Source: Ceratodon purpureus (Eukaryota > Streptophyta > Bryopsida > Pseudoditrichales > Ditrichaceae). Taken from it: a stretch of DNA of 64,000 nucleotides. The number at the start of each line of letters is the position of its first letter. Positions within the stretch are counted from its first letter, which is position 1. The notes under the pieces are model-generated. The model did no database searches. It was not told the origin of the DNA and worked only from the letters and a program-made list of their open reading frames with translations. The stretch is from NCBI GenBank assembly GCA_014871385.1, contig CM026428.1, positions 12,154,041 through 12,218,040 of the forward strand, in the 5' to 3' direction. Shown here one piece after another: positions 22,566-32,753 of the stretch. The position numbers and the translations under genes are program-made.

Positions 22566-24140
22566 GTTATCCTTGATGGCAACTTTCAAAACCTTGGACT
22601 TTTTGTTTCATCTTCAAATTGTATGCCTATTTATAATTTCACAAATATGATTAAAAAGAATGTGTCAAAATCTCACCTTGAACAATAGGTTTTTTCAACC
22701 CTAATATTTTTTCTACATTTGTCAAATTTCTCTTGATTTATTTGACCTAATTAAAATTTTAACCGTCTTTTATGTAATGAGGCATGAGTCAAGGACACTT
22801 ACCAAGTTTTCATAAGTTGTTGGCTACAACATTTGAGAGAAGAAAGATTATATTGATGGCAAATCATGAATTTTTCACAATAAGGGAAATAATATGGTCT
22901 TGAAAGCCTTAATCACATGATGCCTTTGCTTTTTCTCAACAATAGGTTGACACTTGAATTAAATCTACATGCCCAAGTTTAACAAGCTCAAGCGCTTCAA
23001 TTGTTGCAAACTTTAGAGTTGGATGTAGAAGCCAAATAGCTCAGTAAGGATATGTCATATGATTTAACTATTTGGGTACAAATATGGTTTTCTTAGTAAT
23101 TATTTTGAAATAAATCAAATATTTGTAGCTAGCAATTAAACCACATTGTTAGACTCTACAGATGGATTTTTGCCAAGAATATACAAAAAAGAACAAAAAA
23201 TATGTTCATTTTATTATGAATTTATGGAAATGCGGCTCTGTAGTATCTTTAATGAAGACCAGGTGTATATTGTTGTGCATTGTGGTTCTCTACTTATTTA
23301 GTTGGTGCTAAAACAACCATTTATATTTCATTTGAGATGTTTCTTTCAAGTGTGTGCAAGTAGTGCAATTTGATGGCTTTGTGCACATAAAGTTTCTACC
23401 TTTTACCAAAAAACAAAAACTATAATACTCCCTAGCTTAAACATCTTGAAGTTATTACAAATGTAACCCATAGTTAATTTTTTTGAAGTTACTATATTTA
23501 AGAAAGGTTATTTTCATGATAGAAGCAAAAATACAAGATTTAACTATGTGTACTACAATGCAATCACTTATTTAATGTTTTTGGAGATGTGTAGCCTTTC
23601 AATTGGGAAAGAATGTATTGGCCTTCATAGAAGATACAATCTATTAGGTGATGTATGAACTTGGGATGCAATTATGTTACAGTGCACTTAGAGCTATACA
23701 ACACATAGATGGAACACCTAACAAATAAATTCCTCTTTGAAAAAATAAAAAATGTAGAAAACTTAATTTAGATGTGCGAGCCTCTTCGTCAAACACAACA
23801 GAATTTGGACAGCCACACTTCAGTCTTCAGGATGTGGAGCCAATCCATCCTTGGACGATGCAAGTATAGACATTGATGAAAGGATGCCATTGGCAATTTG
23901 TCATGTCATTATGATTGATGTTTCTAGCTTAGAAACTTTTAAATTTAGTTATACAACACATTTTCTCTCATGGTTTGTCCACAAAAAGAATCAGAAAACG
24001 AAGAGTCTAGTACTGAAGTCATTGTATCTATTTAACACCAGCAGCCAGTCTCCACCACCACCACGGCCAGTACAAAACTGTCCAAAGTCCAAGTACAAGT
24101 TAGTCCAAAGGCAAAGAGAGCAGGTGAGCAGGAACTCTTA
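22566..24140. other. AT-rich intergenic region
   Basis: No supported gene. A 96-codon forward frame at 23851-24141 ends in a Pro/Gln-rich segment and runs into the first base of the MITE; it has no start context or family likeness. Composition moves back toward balanced from about 24000. Confidence 0.4.
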
Positions 24141-24404
24141 GAGCATCCCCAGTGAGGCCTTAACCGTAAACCTGTAATCGGAAAGATGTAGAAAGACGTG
24201 AAATGCGGTTCAGGCCAAGCCTGTATTTGAACTTGTAAGTCTGTAATTTACAGGTCGAAACCTCATTTTGGAAGGTTTTTTGGGGTAAACCTGTAAATCT
24301 GTAAACGGTTTTGGAATGTTTTGCTTCGGAAAGGCACTCAGGTTTGGGAGAACGACGTTCTCATAATTACAGGCTTACAGGTTTACAGCTCCCTGGGGAT
24401 GCTC
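24141..24404. mobile_element. Tourist-like MITE (PIF/Harbinger type)
   Basis: A 264-bp element with terminal inverted repeats starting GAGCATCCCCAG on the left (24141) and the reverse complement CTGGGGATGCTC on the right (ending 24404). It is flanked on both sides by TTA (24138-24140 and 24405-24407), the target duplication of PIF/Harbinger elements. The GAGCATC start is common among plant Tourist-like MITEs. The interior consists largely of permutations of CCTGTAA/TTACAGG and can fold into a long hairpin. It has no coding capacity. Confidence 0.82.
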
Positions 24405-24407
24405 TTA

Positions 24408-25377
24408 GCATGTTCAAAACTCAAGATGCATCTTCTACAAAGCCAAATAGCAGAGAAAGAATTACATTATCCATGAAAATCTTCCAATGCATGAACTGAT
24501 AAAACAACTCATGACAAAACAAACACGAGCAGGCTTGCATTCAAAACCTACCACTCTGTCCACTTGCCTGCTGACAAACACATGCGTAGAAAATGGAAAG
24601 AAAATTGAGCTCGTCAGATCGCATTCACTGACCGCAAACTCGAATCCCTGCTCCTTTCTGATCGCTTCTGCTACTCCACCTGCCAACCTCTCCGCATGCT
24701 GCTCTTCACCGCAACTGGATTAACTTCATCTTGGAACCATCAGATCCTCAGCTCAAGCCTCCTTGACAGTGTAAATTCTTGTCAATCACTGTTTCGGTAA
24801 CTTAATCGAACTATGGCTATGCAGAAAACACACATGTCATATATGCTAGTTGCAACTGAAGTGCTCCTTGCTTGCTTGAGGACTGGTTGGTGAGGTCTGG
24901 GACTTGCACTTGTGCCAGGTTCCATGGCAGGCAGTGGAGCTGTGCAGAAATGGTGTTTCTTGACGGTCAGTGATACATGTCTACTAGTGCAAGCTACGCC
25001 GTCTTCTTGTGTTCGAGTGCAAGCTGCACAAAAATTTTGTGCACCAAGTTGGTCCTTCTCGCCGTCAGGATTCCTCCAGTCATTCACATGGATAAACTGT
25101 CTGGATAATATAAAAGTGTTTGGATATTTGAGGATTACACTATCATCATTTCCTGGTTTCGGCCGCCCCAGTCTGCTACTTAACAGACTTGGCGACTTAC
25201 GAAGTTTTCAGTGACGTGCGGGATGGAGCAGCTGCTCTTGCAGATCTATAACTTAGTGGAGCTTGCAACCTAGCTTAGGAATTCGTGAATGACGTCTCTT
25301 GGTTAATCTTCATTGCGTCATAAGTTTTAGAGACATTCAGAAGTCTGTGCTCTGTGGGCAGAATTTGAGATCTGGCG
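24408..25377. other. Intergenic region upstream of pectin methylesterase
   Basis: Balanced composition. Overlapping ORFs of about 75-100 codons occur on both strands (24487-25214), but they mirror each other and resemble no family. This region likely contains the promoter and 5' UTR of the pectin methylesterase gene at 25378. Confidence 0.45.
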
Positions 25378-27245
25378 ATGGATGCGACTACACCGCTACT
25401 GGAGGGAGGTCGTGTGAGACATGGAGGCTGCTCTCCACGACGGTGGGTGGGCGGCGTTGTGATGAGCGTTGGGGCTCTGGCGATGGTGGTTGTTTTTCTG
25501 GGAGGAAGCAACACTTGGCTCCACTCGCCTCTTGATGTCGCTTGTAGGGCAACTTTCTACCCTGAGACTTGCAAGGCGACACTCGTGGGAATGCACCGTG
25601 CAAGTCCTGAAGAGCTAACGGGAAGCCTGGTTTCGAATGCTGCACTGGGTGTGAGGAAGACACTGGCGACGGTGGTTGGTAACGGGGGAGGGGGGGAAGT
25701 TGGGTTGAGTTCCGGGGAGAGGGTGTGCCATCAGACGCTCGAATCTTCGATTGAGCAGCTGGAGACGTCGTTGGCCACTCTCACATCAGTAGGATCCGAT
25801 GTCTCTCGGTATCCTTTTGACGACTTGAAGACGCTACTCAGTGCGGCGATGGAGTTTCACACCACATGCATTGACACGCTCATGGAGACTGGCGCTCTCG
25901 ACCAGCACACCGTCGACCAGAAGCAGCACACCGAGGAGCTGCTGAGTAACGCGCTCGCGATTGTTAACGCTCTTTCCCGCTTCGGCACCGATGTGCGCAC
26001 CTGGGAGCGCACCACCTCTGTCGACGGAGCTCCAGACCCTAACTCTGATTGCGTCAAAAACTCTAGGAGGTTTCTGAATCGCGAATCTGCAACTGATGGT
26101 CTTTTGGAGGAGGAAACCGGAGCGTTTCCGAGCTGGATGAGCAGCGAGCAGCAGGCGCTTCTCATTGAAGCCGACCCACCTGTGGACGTAGTCGTTGCGA
26201 AAGACGGTTCTGGAAAGTTCAAAACCATTCAAGCGGCAATTGATGCTGCGCCGAAGAGTGGAAAAACTAGCGCCAAGCGCTATGTGATTCGCATCAAAGC
26301 TGGTGTGTATGACGAGCAGGTCACTGTTCCGAAGCAGGCTACCAACTTCATGTTCATCGGTGATGGCGCCGCAAAGTCGACCATCACTGGCGACAGGAGC
26401 GTCGCAAAAACTCCAGGAATGACAACTTTCTTATCCGCTTCTCTCAGTGAGTAATCTCAACCTAATCCTCAGTTTTAGCAAAATTCCGAACTGCTCCAAT
26501 AGTCACTCTTTCTAACTCCAAATTGGGTGGATGCCTCGAGCCTGTAGTCATCGAAGGCGCTGGATTCATCGGCAAGGCCTTCGCAGCTCGGAACACTGCA
26601 GGAGCCGAGGGTCACCAAGCCGTCGCAATGCGCGTGAGCGCCGACATGGCCGCATTCTACCTCTGCGCCTTCGATAGCTGGCAGGACACTCTCTACACGC
26701 ACACATTCCGACAATACTACCGAGAATGCACCATCCTCGGCACCATCGACTTCATCTTCGGCAACGGCGCCGTCGCCTTCCAATCCTGCGCCATCATAGC
26801 GAAGAAATCCCCTCTACTCGGCCAACAAAACACATACACGGCGCAGGGAAAGACCGATCAAGGCCAAGCCACGGGCTTATCCTTCCAGTCATGCATCTTC
26901 GATGCGACTCCGGAACTGAAAGCCAACACAGGCAACTTCAAAACATACCTAGGTCGACCCTGGAAGACGTACTCCACTCACGTAAACCTCAAGTGCAACT
27001 TAATGGGCCACATCGATGCCGCAGGATGGTTGCCGTGGAACACATCCGACTTCGGCCTCAAAACATCCTTCTTCGCGGAGTGGCAGGACTTCGGCCCTGG
27101 AGCTGCGAACCTCGGCAAGCGCGTGTGGTGGTCGAAGCAGATCACTGATAAGAATGTGGCGATGAAGTACCAAGCTCTGCCGTTCACTCAAGCTAACCAG
27201 TGGGTGCCTGCTACCGGCATTCCCCTCACGACATCTCTTCCTTAG
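25378..27245 (+). CDS. Pectin methylesterase with N-terminal PMEI domain
   Basis: Cell-wall enzyme that removes methyl esters from homogalacturonan. Exons 25378-26446 and 26503-27245, a 56-bp GT-AG intron in phase 1; 603 aa. Residues 25-42 form a membrane/signal-anchor helix. The PMEI-like region spans about 50-215, with the four usual cysteines at 56, 65, 117 and 164 (ACRATFYPETC at the start). The catalytic domain begins VVVAKDGSGKFKTIQAAIDAAP. QDTLY carries the acid Asp418, DFIFG the nucleophile Asp439 and YLGRPW the substrate-binding Arg508; the 21-residue Asp spacing is as in carrot PME. The usual basic processing motif (RRLL type) before the catalytic domain is replaced by SSEQQALLIEAD. 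At the exon junction about 13 residues (ITLSNSKLGGCLE) are extra compared with the family, so the true acceptor may differ. The ATG at 25378 precedes the membrane helix. Confidence 0.93.
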
Positions 27246-27458
27246 ATCGATGCACATTCTAACTTCTGCATCACGTTGCTTGTTTTCGGTGATGGATTCA
27301 TCGGTATGTGTGTCGGTTCACAATGTAAATTTTGTGAAGATATATATTGATCTTTGTTCCGGCGAGCTTGCCGCTTTCTCGATCTGTTTGGGACTTAAGT
27401 TAACTTAAAGCTAATGAGACTTCGGCATTATTGTAAAGTGTGATCTGTGATGGTGATG

Positions 27459-27464
27459 AATAAA
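27459..27464 (+). terminator. Candidate polyadenylation signal of the pectin methylesterase
   Basis: AATAAA about 215 bases after the stop codon, in a T/G-rich 3' region. This is the expected position for a plant near-upstream element. It is a motif match only. Confidence 0.4.
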
Positions 27465-29154
27465 TCATGCACTGTGATATGTAGAAATATGTGTTTTTTA
27501 GTAAGTTTTTGAAGATAAATGTAAGAGGTTTCACTTCGAGGTGATCACTTCATGTGTAGGACATGGACTTGTTGAATATTAAGGTGCTAAGGAGAGGGAT
27601 TCAGAACACGGCACTTCAATAATAAGATCTGTGATTTCTTTGAAGAAACTTGTGTTAGCAGAGGAGCTAGCTAGCGAAGTTATCAGTAATGCGACACTGG
27701 TGGGAGTTAATCTCCCAGGTGTCCGTTTAATTTCATATGTAAAGTTATGGCATTTAGAATTCATTCAGACTGCAATGATTGGACGTATGCCGGTTCCACA
27801 AATGTGTTGAGAGAATGTTGAAGTTGGCTAAGGTGATCACTGATTTAGTGTGTAATTTAGTACACTACCATACATGTTGAGGATTGAAATACTGTGAAGT
27901 TGCTGCCCTGCAATATTGCTGGTTGGGTTGCTGACTCATAAGTTATGAAGCTGATTTGCACTGTGTGGATATTTGGTGTGCAAGCATCTACGTGGAATTG
28001 GGGGTCATTCTATGGTTGGAACTTGGACAGAGGGAAACTACAGTCTTTGAAACAGAATGAAGTGTTTGTTTGTTCCACCCCTAGATCAAGGCATTGGAAC
28101 TTGGAAGTAGTAGTGCTCATTTGTTGCAATGCGCTTGTTTGCAAAACAAAACAAGTTAACTTATAATAAAAGTTGGACAAAGAAGTACATGCTTCTATAA
28201 GTTGAAAGACTAGACCTATGACCATGGATTCAAGTATTTACATTAACATCTTATAATTAGACAAACATTAAAATTGTGATAGATAAAATTATGTGTCTAT
28301 TCTATGTCATAAAATCTTGTAACTTTTCATGAAAATTTGGAGATTGTTATAATATTTTGAAGTGCTTTTAAAGATAATTCATGTATAACACTAAATATAC
28401 TATTATTTTTACTATTGGTGTAAATTACAACAACAATATGATATATATGAAAATTATTTGTGCATCTAAAATTAATAAATCTTATTGTTCAATGGTAAAT
28501 GATATCAATTTCTCATGATAATAAGACACTCAATTTCAAGAATTGTTATCTAATTATATGCTTACAAATCCAATCATGAATGTAGACCTTGAATCTAATG
28601 TCATAGATTTGGTATATCATACAAAATGAATTGAATTCATGTCTAAACTACAAAACTAGACTTTTAATTACTAAATTACCTAATAAAGTAAATGCACTGT
28701 AGATTCAACCTACATTCAACCATCGATTCATGCTTAATCCTTCATACAAGCCAATTAATTATACCATATTTCTATCCAATTTCAATAAATCATGAAAGGT
28801 CAAAAGTGAAGTTTGAATCTATATCACTATGGTTTGTATGTTATTAGACTCCCATTATTGCTACATGAAGGTGTGGAAACACAACCTTGGACAGGAAATA
28901 AAGGACGATCCATAATCAAAAAATGCAATCTGGAATTAAAAAAACTCTTCGAATCGAAGAATGTGAAACGCAAGGTAAAGGGTCTGAAGTTTGATAGCAA
29001 TTGCACATCGCAATGTAGGGGGTTTTAAGTTTGATAGCCACTGCACGTCACATCCTTCTATAATTGAAAGATCATCAATGGAATTTACACATCACATCCT
29101 TCTATAATTGGAAGATCACCAATAGAGTTTGAACTGAAGACCCAATGCATGCTA
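27465..29154. other. Intergenic region, increasingly AT-rich
   Basis: No supported gene. Short forward frames at 27945-28166 and 28813-29028 lack family resemblance. The last 170 bases before the pogo-like transposon contain locally duplicated segments, listed separately. Confidence 0.4.
28987..29135 (+). repeat. Locally duplicated 40-44 bp segments
   Basis: AAGTTTGATAGC followed by a CA-rich stretch occurs at 28987 and again at 29027. TCACATCCTTCTATAATTG followed by AAGATCA-CAAT occurs at 29048 and again at 29092. The copies differ by a few bases. They stop just before the left end of the transposon at 29155. Confidence 0.65.
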
Positions 29155-29178
29155 AGGTAGCGACACCCATAAGCGTCC
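29155..29178 (+). repeat. Left terminal inverted repeat of pogo-like element
   Basis: 24 bases beginning AGGTAGCGACACCC and ending AAGCGTCC. It is the exact reverse complement of 32728-32751 and is preceded by TA. Immediately inside, from about 29179, CCCCATAGGCGTGTCC echoes the inner TIR sequence CCCATAAGCGTCC as a direct repeat. Confidence 0.92.
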
Positions 29179-29685
29179 CTGTCCCCATAGGCGTGTCCTA
29201 TAATTGGACCCATTGCTAACCTTTTCAGTCCCATACCTGACTTTTACGAAAAAGGAACAGTAAAGGGTGACTATTGCTATGTAATTTTGTGCCAAATGGT
29301 TGGAAATGGGTGTTGGCTGTGATGGTGCAAAGTGCATAGTGTTTTAATGGAGTAATATTGGGAGGTGGTTGAGCGGATAGTTTAAGGTGATTTGCATGGC
29401 AACATAAGAGATTAATGAGTGGTTTAAAGGTACATTGTAAGGTGGATTACTGTGCGCATAAAGCTGGATATGGGATTTGTGACGGCAGCTTAAGGTAAAT
29501 GAACTATCATAAATATGAGGGTTGCAAGGTGGTTAAGAAGGTCGGCGCTCTTGGTATAAGGTATTAGCAAAACACAAAAAGGTTTAAGTTAAGTGAGGGT
29601 CCCTTCCGTCATTAGCAACTTCAATCTTTCATTTCCCTTAAGTTTTGAGTGTGTTCTGGATATTTGCTACACTTCCAACGTCAAT

Positions 29686-32139
29686 ATGTCCTCAAATAGC
29701 ATCGAGAGTGAGGAATACATGGAGAGAAGCTTCAATGAGCCACAATCATGGACACCAGAGTTACAACATTATGCAAATGTAAATTGTGGAGTATGGTCTC
29801 CTTATAGTGATCAGTTAAGCTTTCATGAGAGTTCTCACAGTACACAAAGCTTCCATGAGAGTCAAGAGCACTGTCAGGAGTTTCGATTCTCTGTGGAGAG
29901 ACCAGTGGCGTCGAGAGCTTTGCAAGGGGAGTTCGATGGCATTGATGCCTGGCGGACCGGTTCAAGAGCTACTGCGAGTCGAGGGCGGGGGGAGGCCAGC
30001 AACGATAGGAGGGGCGGTATCTTCCACGGCGCTGCGACGGGAGGGCGGGGGGAGGCCAGCGACGGGACTAGGGGCCGCGGCGTTGTCTGCAGCGATGTAC
30101 GAGGGCGCGGGCAAGGGCTGAACAGACAGTCAACTGTGGGATTAACAAGAGCCGGACGGAGCGCGGGAAGGCTGAGAGCTACGGGTCCTGCTAACCTGCA
30201 GCAGCAGAGGGAGGCGCAAGGGGCCGAATGCACGGAGGAACTGCAGCAGACAAGAGAGGGCCGAGGGAGGCCAGCAGAAGTGTGCACAGATGACGCAGTC
30301 ACCGCAAGCAAAAAACGACGGACAGGGACCTGGACCAATGCACAGCTAGACGCGGCGATTGCTGCCATCGACAGTGGCGAAAAAATCAAAGCTGTGGCTC
30401 GTAACTTTGATATTCCAGCGTCATCACTTCGCGATCACTACTTAGGTAGAACAACACAGAGAAAGAAAGGGAGAGCAGGGGTCCTGAGTGCGGCAGAGGA
30501 GAGCATCGTGGTGCAGTGGATGTTGGACATGCAAGCAGTGGCACATCCGGTGTCGGTAATAGAGCTGCGAAGCAAGGTTGCCGAGATTACTCAGGAGCGC
30601 TGGACACCGTTCAAAGAGGGCATACCCGGCCGAGGTTGGATGCGATGGTTCCGCCTGCGGCATCCTGAGCTCACATTGCGCTGTCCACAGGGGTTAGAGG
30701 AGGGGCGGGCAAGGGGGCTGAACGAAGGTAGTGTAGCATCTTTCTATGAAAATTTGCAAAAAGTTTATGAGCGCCAAGGGTACTCACCTTCGCAGATCTG
30801 GAATGCAGATGAGTCAGGTGCGCAGGCCGGGAAGAATGGAGGTGGAACGCTTGTATTCGCACGGCGTGGCACTAGATCCGTTCATGCAACAGTACCTGAC
30901 AGTAGAGAGCACCTCACAGTTCTGTCATGTGTCAATGCAGCAGGCAGTTTCATTCCTAACTTTTACATATTCAAAGGCAAGAGGAAATTGCGAAACTACA
31001 TCATCAGATGCGAACCCAAGGCTTGTATGGCGATGCAGCCGAATGCGTGGATGACGGCTTTCTTATTTTCTGCCTAGATCACGCATTTCATAACAATAGT
31101 GAGGGAAACGTATGGACTGTCACAAGAAAATAGGCACTTGTTAGTTCTTGATGGCCATGGGTCGCATGTGACGTTAGAGGTGGTACAGAAAGCAAAGGCT
31201 GAGGGGCTTGATATCATCACACTACCTAGCCATACGAGTCATAGATTACAGCCACTAGATGTTAGCATATTCAAACCATTCAAAGTGGCATTTCGCGCTT
31301 GTAGAGACAGATGGACAGTGAAAAACAAGGGAAAAGGAGCAAGCAAGGAAGATCTGGCGGAGTGGGTCTCGCTAGGGTTAAAGAAAGCACTGACAGCAGA
31401 AAAAATAAAAAAAGGCTTCGCTTGCACGGGGATATGGCCTCTGAATCCCAGAGCCATGGATGCACACATGGCCCCGAGCGAGTGCTACGTAATGCCTGCA
31501 GAGGAACACGACGACTGCTATGAGTCCAACAACGACTCTGAAGACGAGACAAACCTTGACAGGGCGGCCGCATCAGACGTCGACTGCGTGCCAGAGACGC
31601 AGGTCGATACTCACGAAGCGCCGCAGTTCTTCGTTGAAGAAGATCCTCAGGAGCCCGTTCAGGTTGATTCGGAGGCAACCCTCAACTCCGACGGAGAAGA
31701 AGAAGCGCCGCTGCTGCCTCAAAATTTCTTCGAGCTGCCACAACTGGTGCGGTCGGTGAGGCGAGCACGACGCGATGGCGAGCCCCTGGTCGACTACTCC
31801 AAGTCCATAATTATGACCTCCGAGGACTATATTTCGACGATGGAGGCGAAAGCTGCGAGAAAGGAAGCCGTGGCAAAGGAACGTGAGGAGCGAAAGAAGC
31901 TTGCGGAACAAAAAAAGCTACAACGAGAACAGGAGAGAGCACAAAAGGAAGCTGACAGGGTTTTGCGCAGGGTGCACGCAGACCGTAAGCGAGCGGAGAA
32001 GGAGCGCGAGAAGGCTCGGAAAGAAAGTGAGCGCTGCCGAAAGCGGAGGGAGGCAGAGGCCAGGAGACTTGCATCCAGGGGCTCGACCCGCGTGAGCACG
32101 TCCGGTGAGGCGATGGGAGAAGGAGCGCAAGCAGTATGA
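29686..32139 (+). pseudogene. Pogo-like transposase with one in-frame stop
   Basis: Frame of 817 codons broken only by TAG at 31075-31077 (codon 464). Order of parts: an Arg/Gly-rich N-terminal region (about residues 95-150); a pipsqueak-type helix-turn-helix near 208-250 (IKAVARNFDIPASSLRDHYLG); a CENP-B-type DNA-binding region to about 335 (PGRGWMRWFRLRHPEL); and a DDE_1 catalytic domain with Asp375 in NADESG, Asp489 in DGHGSH and Asp525 in LQPLD, a DD35D spacing. A long Lys/Glu/Arg-rich coiled coil follows, about 720-805. Related transposases have Trp where the stop lies (FLFSA-stop-ITHF), so a TGG to TAG change is likely. The first ATG in frame is 29686. Without readthrough, the product would lack two catalytic Asp residues and be inactive as a transposase, though it could still bind DNA. 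Confidence 0.9.
29981..30060 (+). repeat. Direct repeat in the RG-coding part of the transposase
   Basis: The 20 bases GAGGGCGGGGGGAGGCCAGC occur at 29981-30000 and again, identical, at 30041-30060. The 60-bp spacing preserves reading frame, so the unit GRGEAS is encoded twice. It appears to be an internal tandem expansion of a low-complexity Arg/Gly region. Confidence 0.8.
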
Positions 32140-32727
32140 CTGATAAGTGGAGGGATGCTGAAGGCAGAAGACTCGCTTCGACGGGCTGGTGAGGCGCAGG
32201 CACGTGATTTTCGGATCTGGTAGTCAGGAGCCGTTGCGAGGCCAGGCTGTTGCAGTCTAATTTGGGTCACTTCAGTGGTGGCGAAGGGGACAACAGTCAC
32301 AATTCTCTGTTCTTGGAGGGCGGTGTTAGGTTCATTTACTATTGCTTTTTATGTTAATAGTGCTTGGTTAAGGAATCCTAGGGGCCAGCATTTTCTTCCT
32401 CTGCTGGTAGTCTTTGCTTATCCACAGCTTGGAATTTTGAACCATGGCGGGACGTTTTTTAATCCCATGTTCTATTTTTATACGAACTATCTTTGCCGGT
32501 TTTAAGTCGCTACAGGACAACAAAGACTTTGGTGGTGGTCATTTCTAGCTCCACCTATGGACAGGCATATAAGTATGTTCATTTTGTACTTCAAATAATT
32601 CCTACGAATTCATGTTTGTCACGAAACATCATTTGTCAAAGCAAATATTTTTCACTCCCAATTGCTAATCTGCAGGTATTTTTTTCAAACTTCCTTTGTG
32701 GTTGTAACAGACCGTATTTCCTTACTT

Positions 32728-32751
32728 GGACGCTTATGGGTGTCGCTACCT
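32728..32751 (-). repeat. Right terminal inverted repeat of pogo-like element
   Basis: Exact reverse complement of 29155-29178, followed by the TA target duplication at 32752-32753. Confidence 0.92.
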
Positions 32752-32753
32752 TA

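Larger units (their letters stand above)
29155..32751 (+). mobile_element. Pogo-like DNA transposon (Tc1/mariner superfamily), complete
   Basis: A 3597-bp element with perfectly identical 24-base terminal inverted repeats (29155-29178 and 32728-32751; outer bases AGGTAGCGACACCC), flanked on both sides by the dinucleotide TA (29153-29154 and 32752-32753), as expected for this superfamily. It holds one long transposase frame in the forward direction. The left end has a second, imperfect copy of the inner TIR bases just inside it. The identical termini and single coding lesion suggest a fairly recent insertion. It sits between the pectin methylesterase and the LON2 gene, about 0.9 kb upstream of the LON2 start. 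Confidence 0.92.

Noticed and set aside
24239-24400. Telomere-like repeats
   Set aside because: The recurring unit is CCTGTAA in both orientations inside a MITE with clear ends, not the plant telomere unit CCCTAAA in tandem.
24782-25214. About 100-codon frames on both strands before the pectin methylesterase gene
   Set aside because: They are mirror readings of each other with no family features or splice links to the downstream gene.
26726-27148. 140-codon forward frame within pectin methylesterase exon 2
   Set aside because: Out of frame with the catalytic domain, which has all its motifs in the other frame.
29046-29130. CRISPR-like or satellite array
   Set aside because: Only two diverged copies of each unit with no regular spacers; a local duplication explains it.
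29874-30389. 171-codon minus-strand frame inside the transposon
   Set aside because: Mirror of the GC-rich RG-coding part of the transposase; no domain.
31573-32300. Several minus-strand frames of 112-157 codons
   Set aside because: Antisense of the purine-rich coiled-coil codons, giving Ser/Leu/Phe-rich products; typical shadow.
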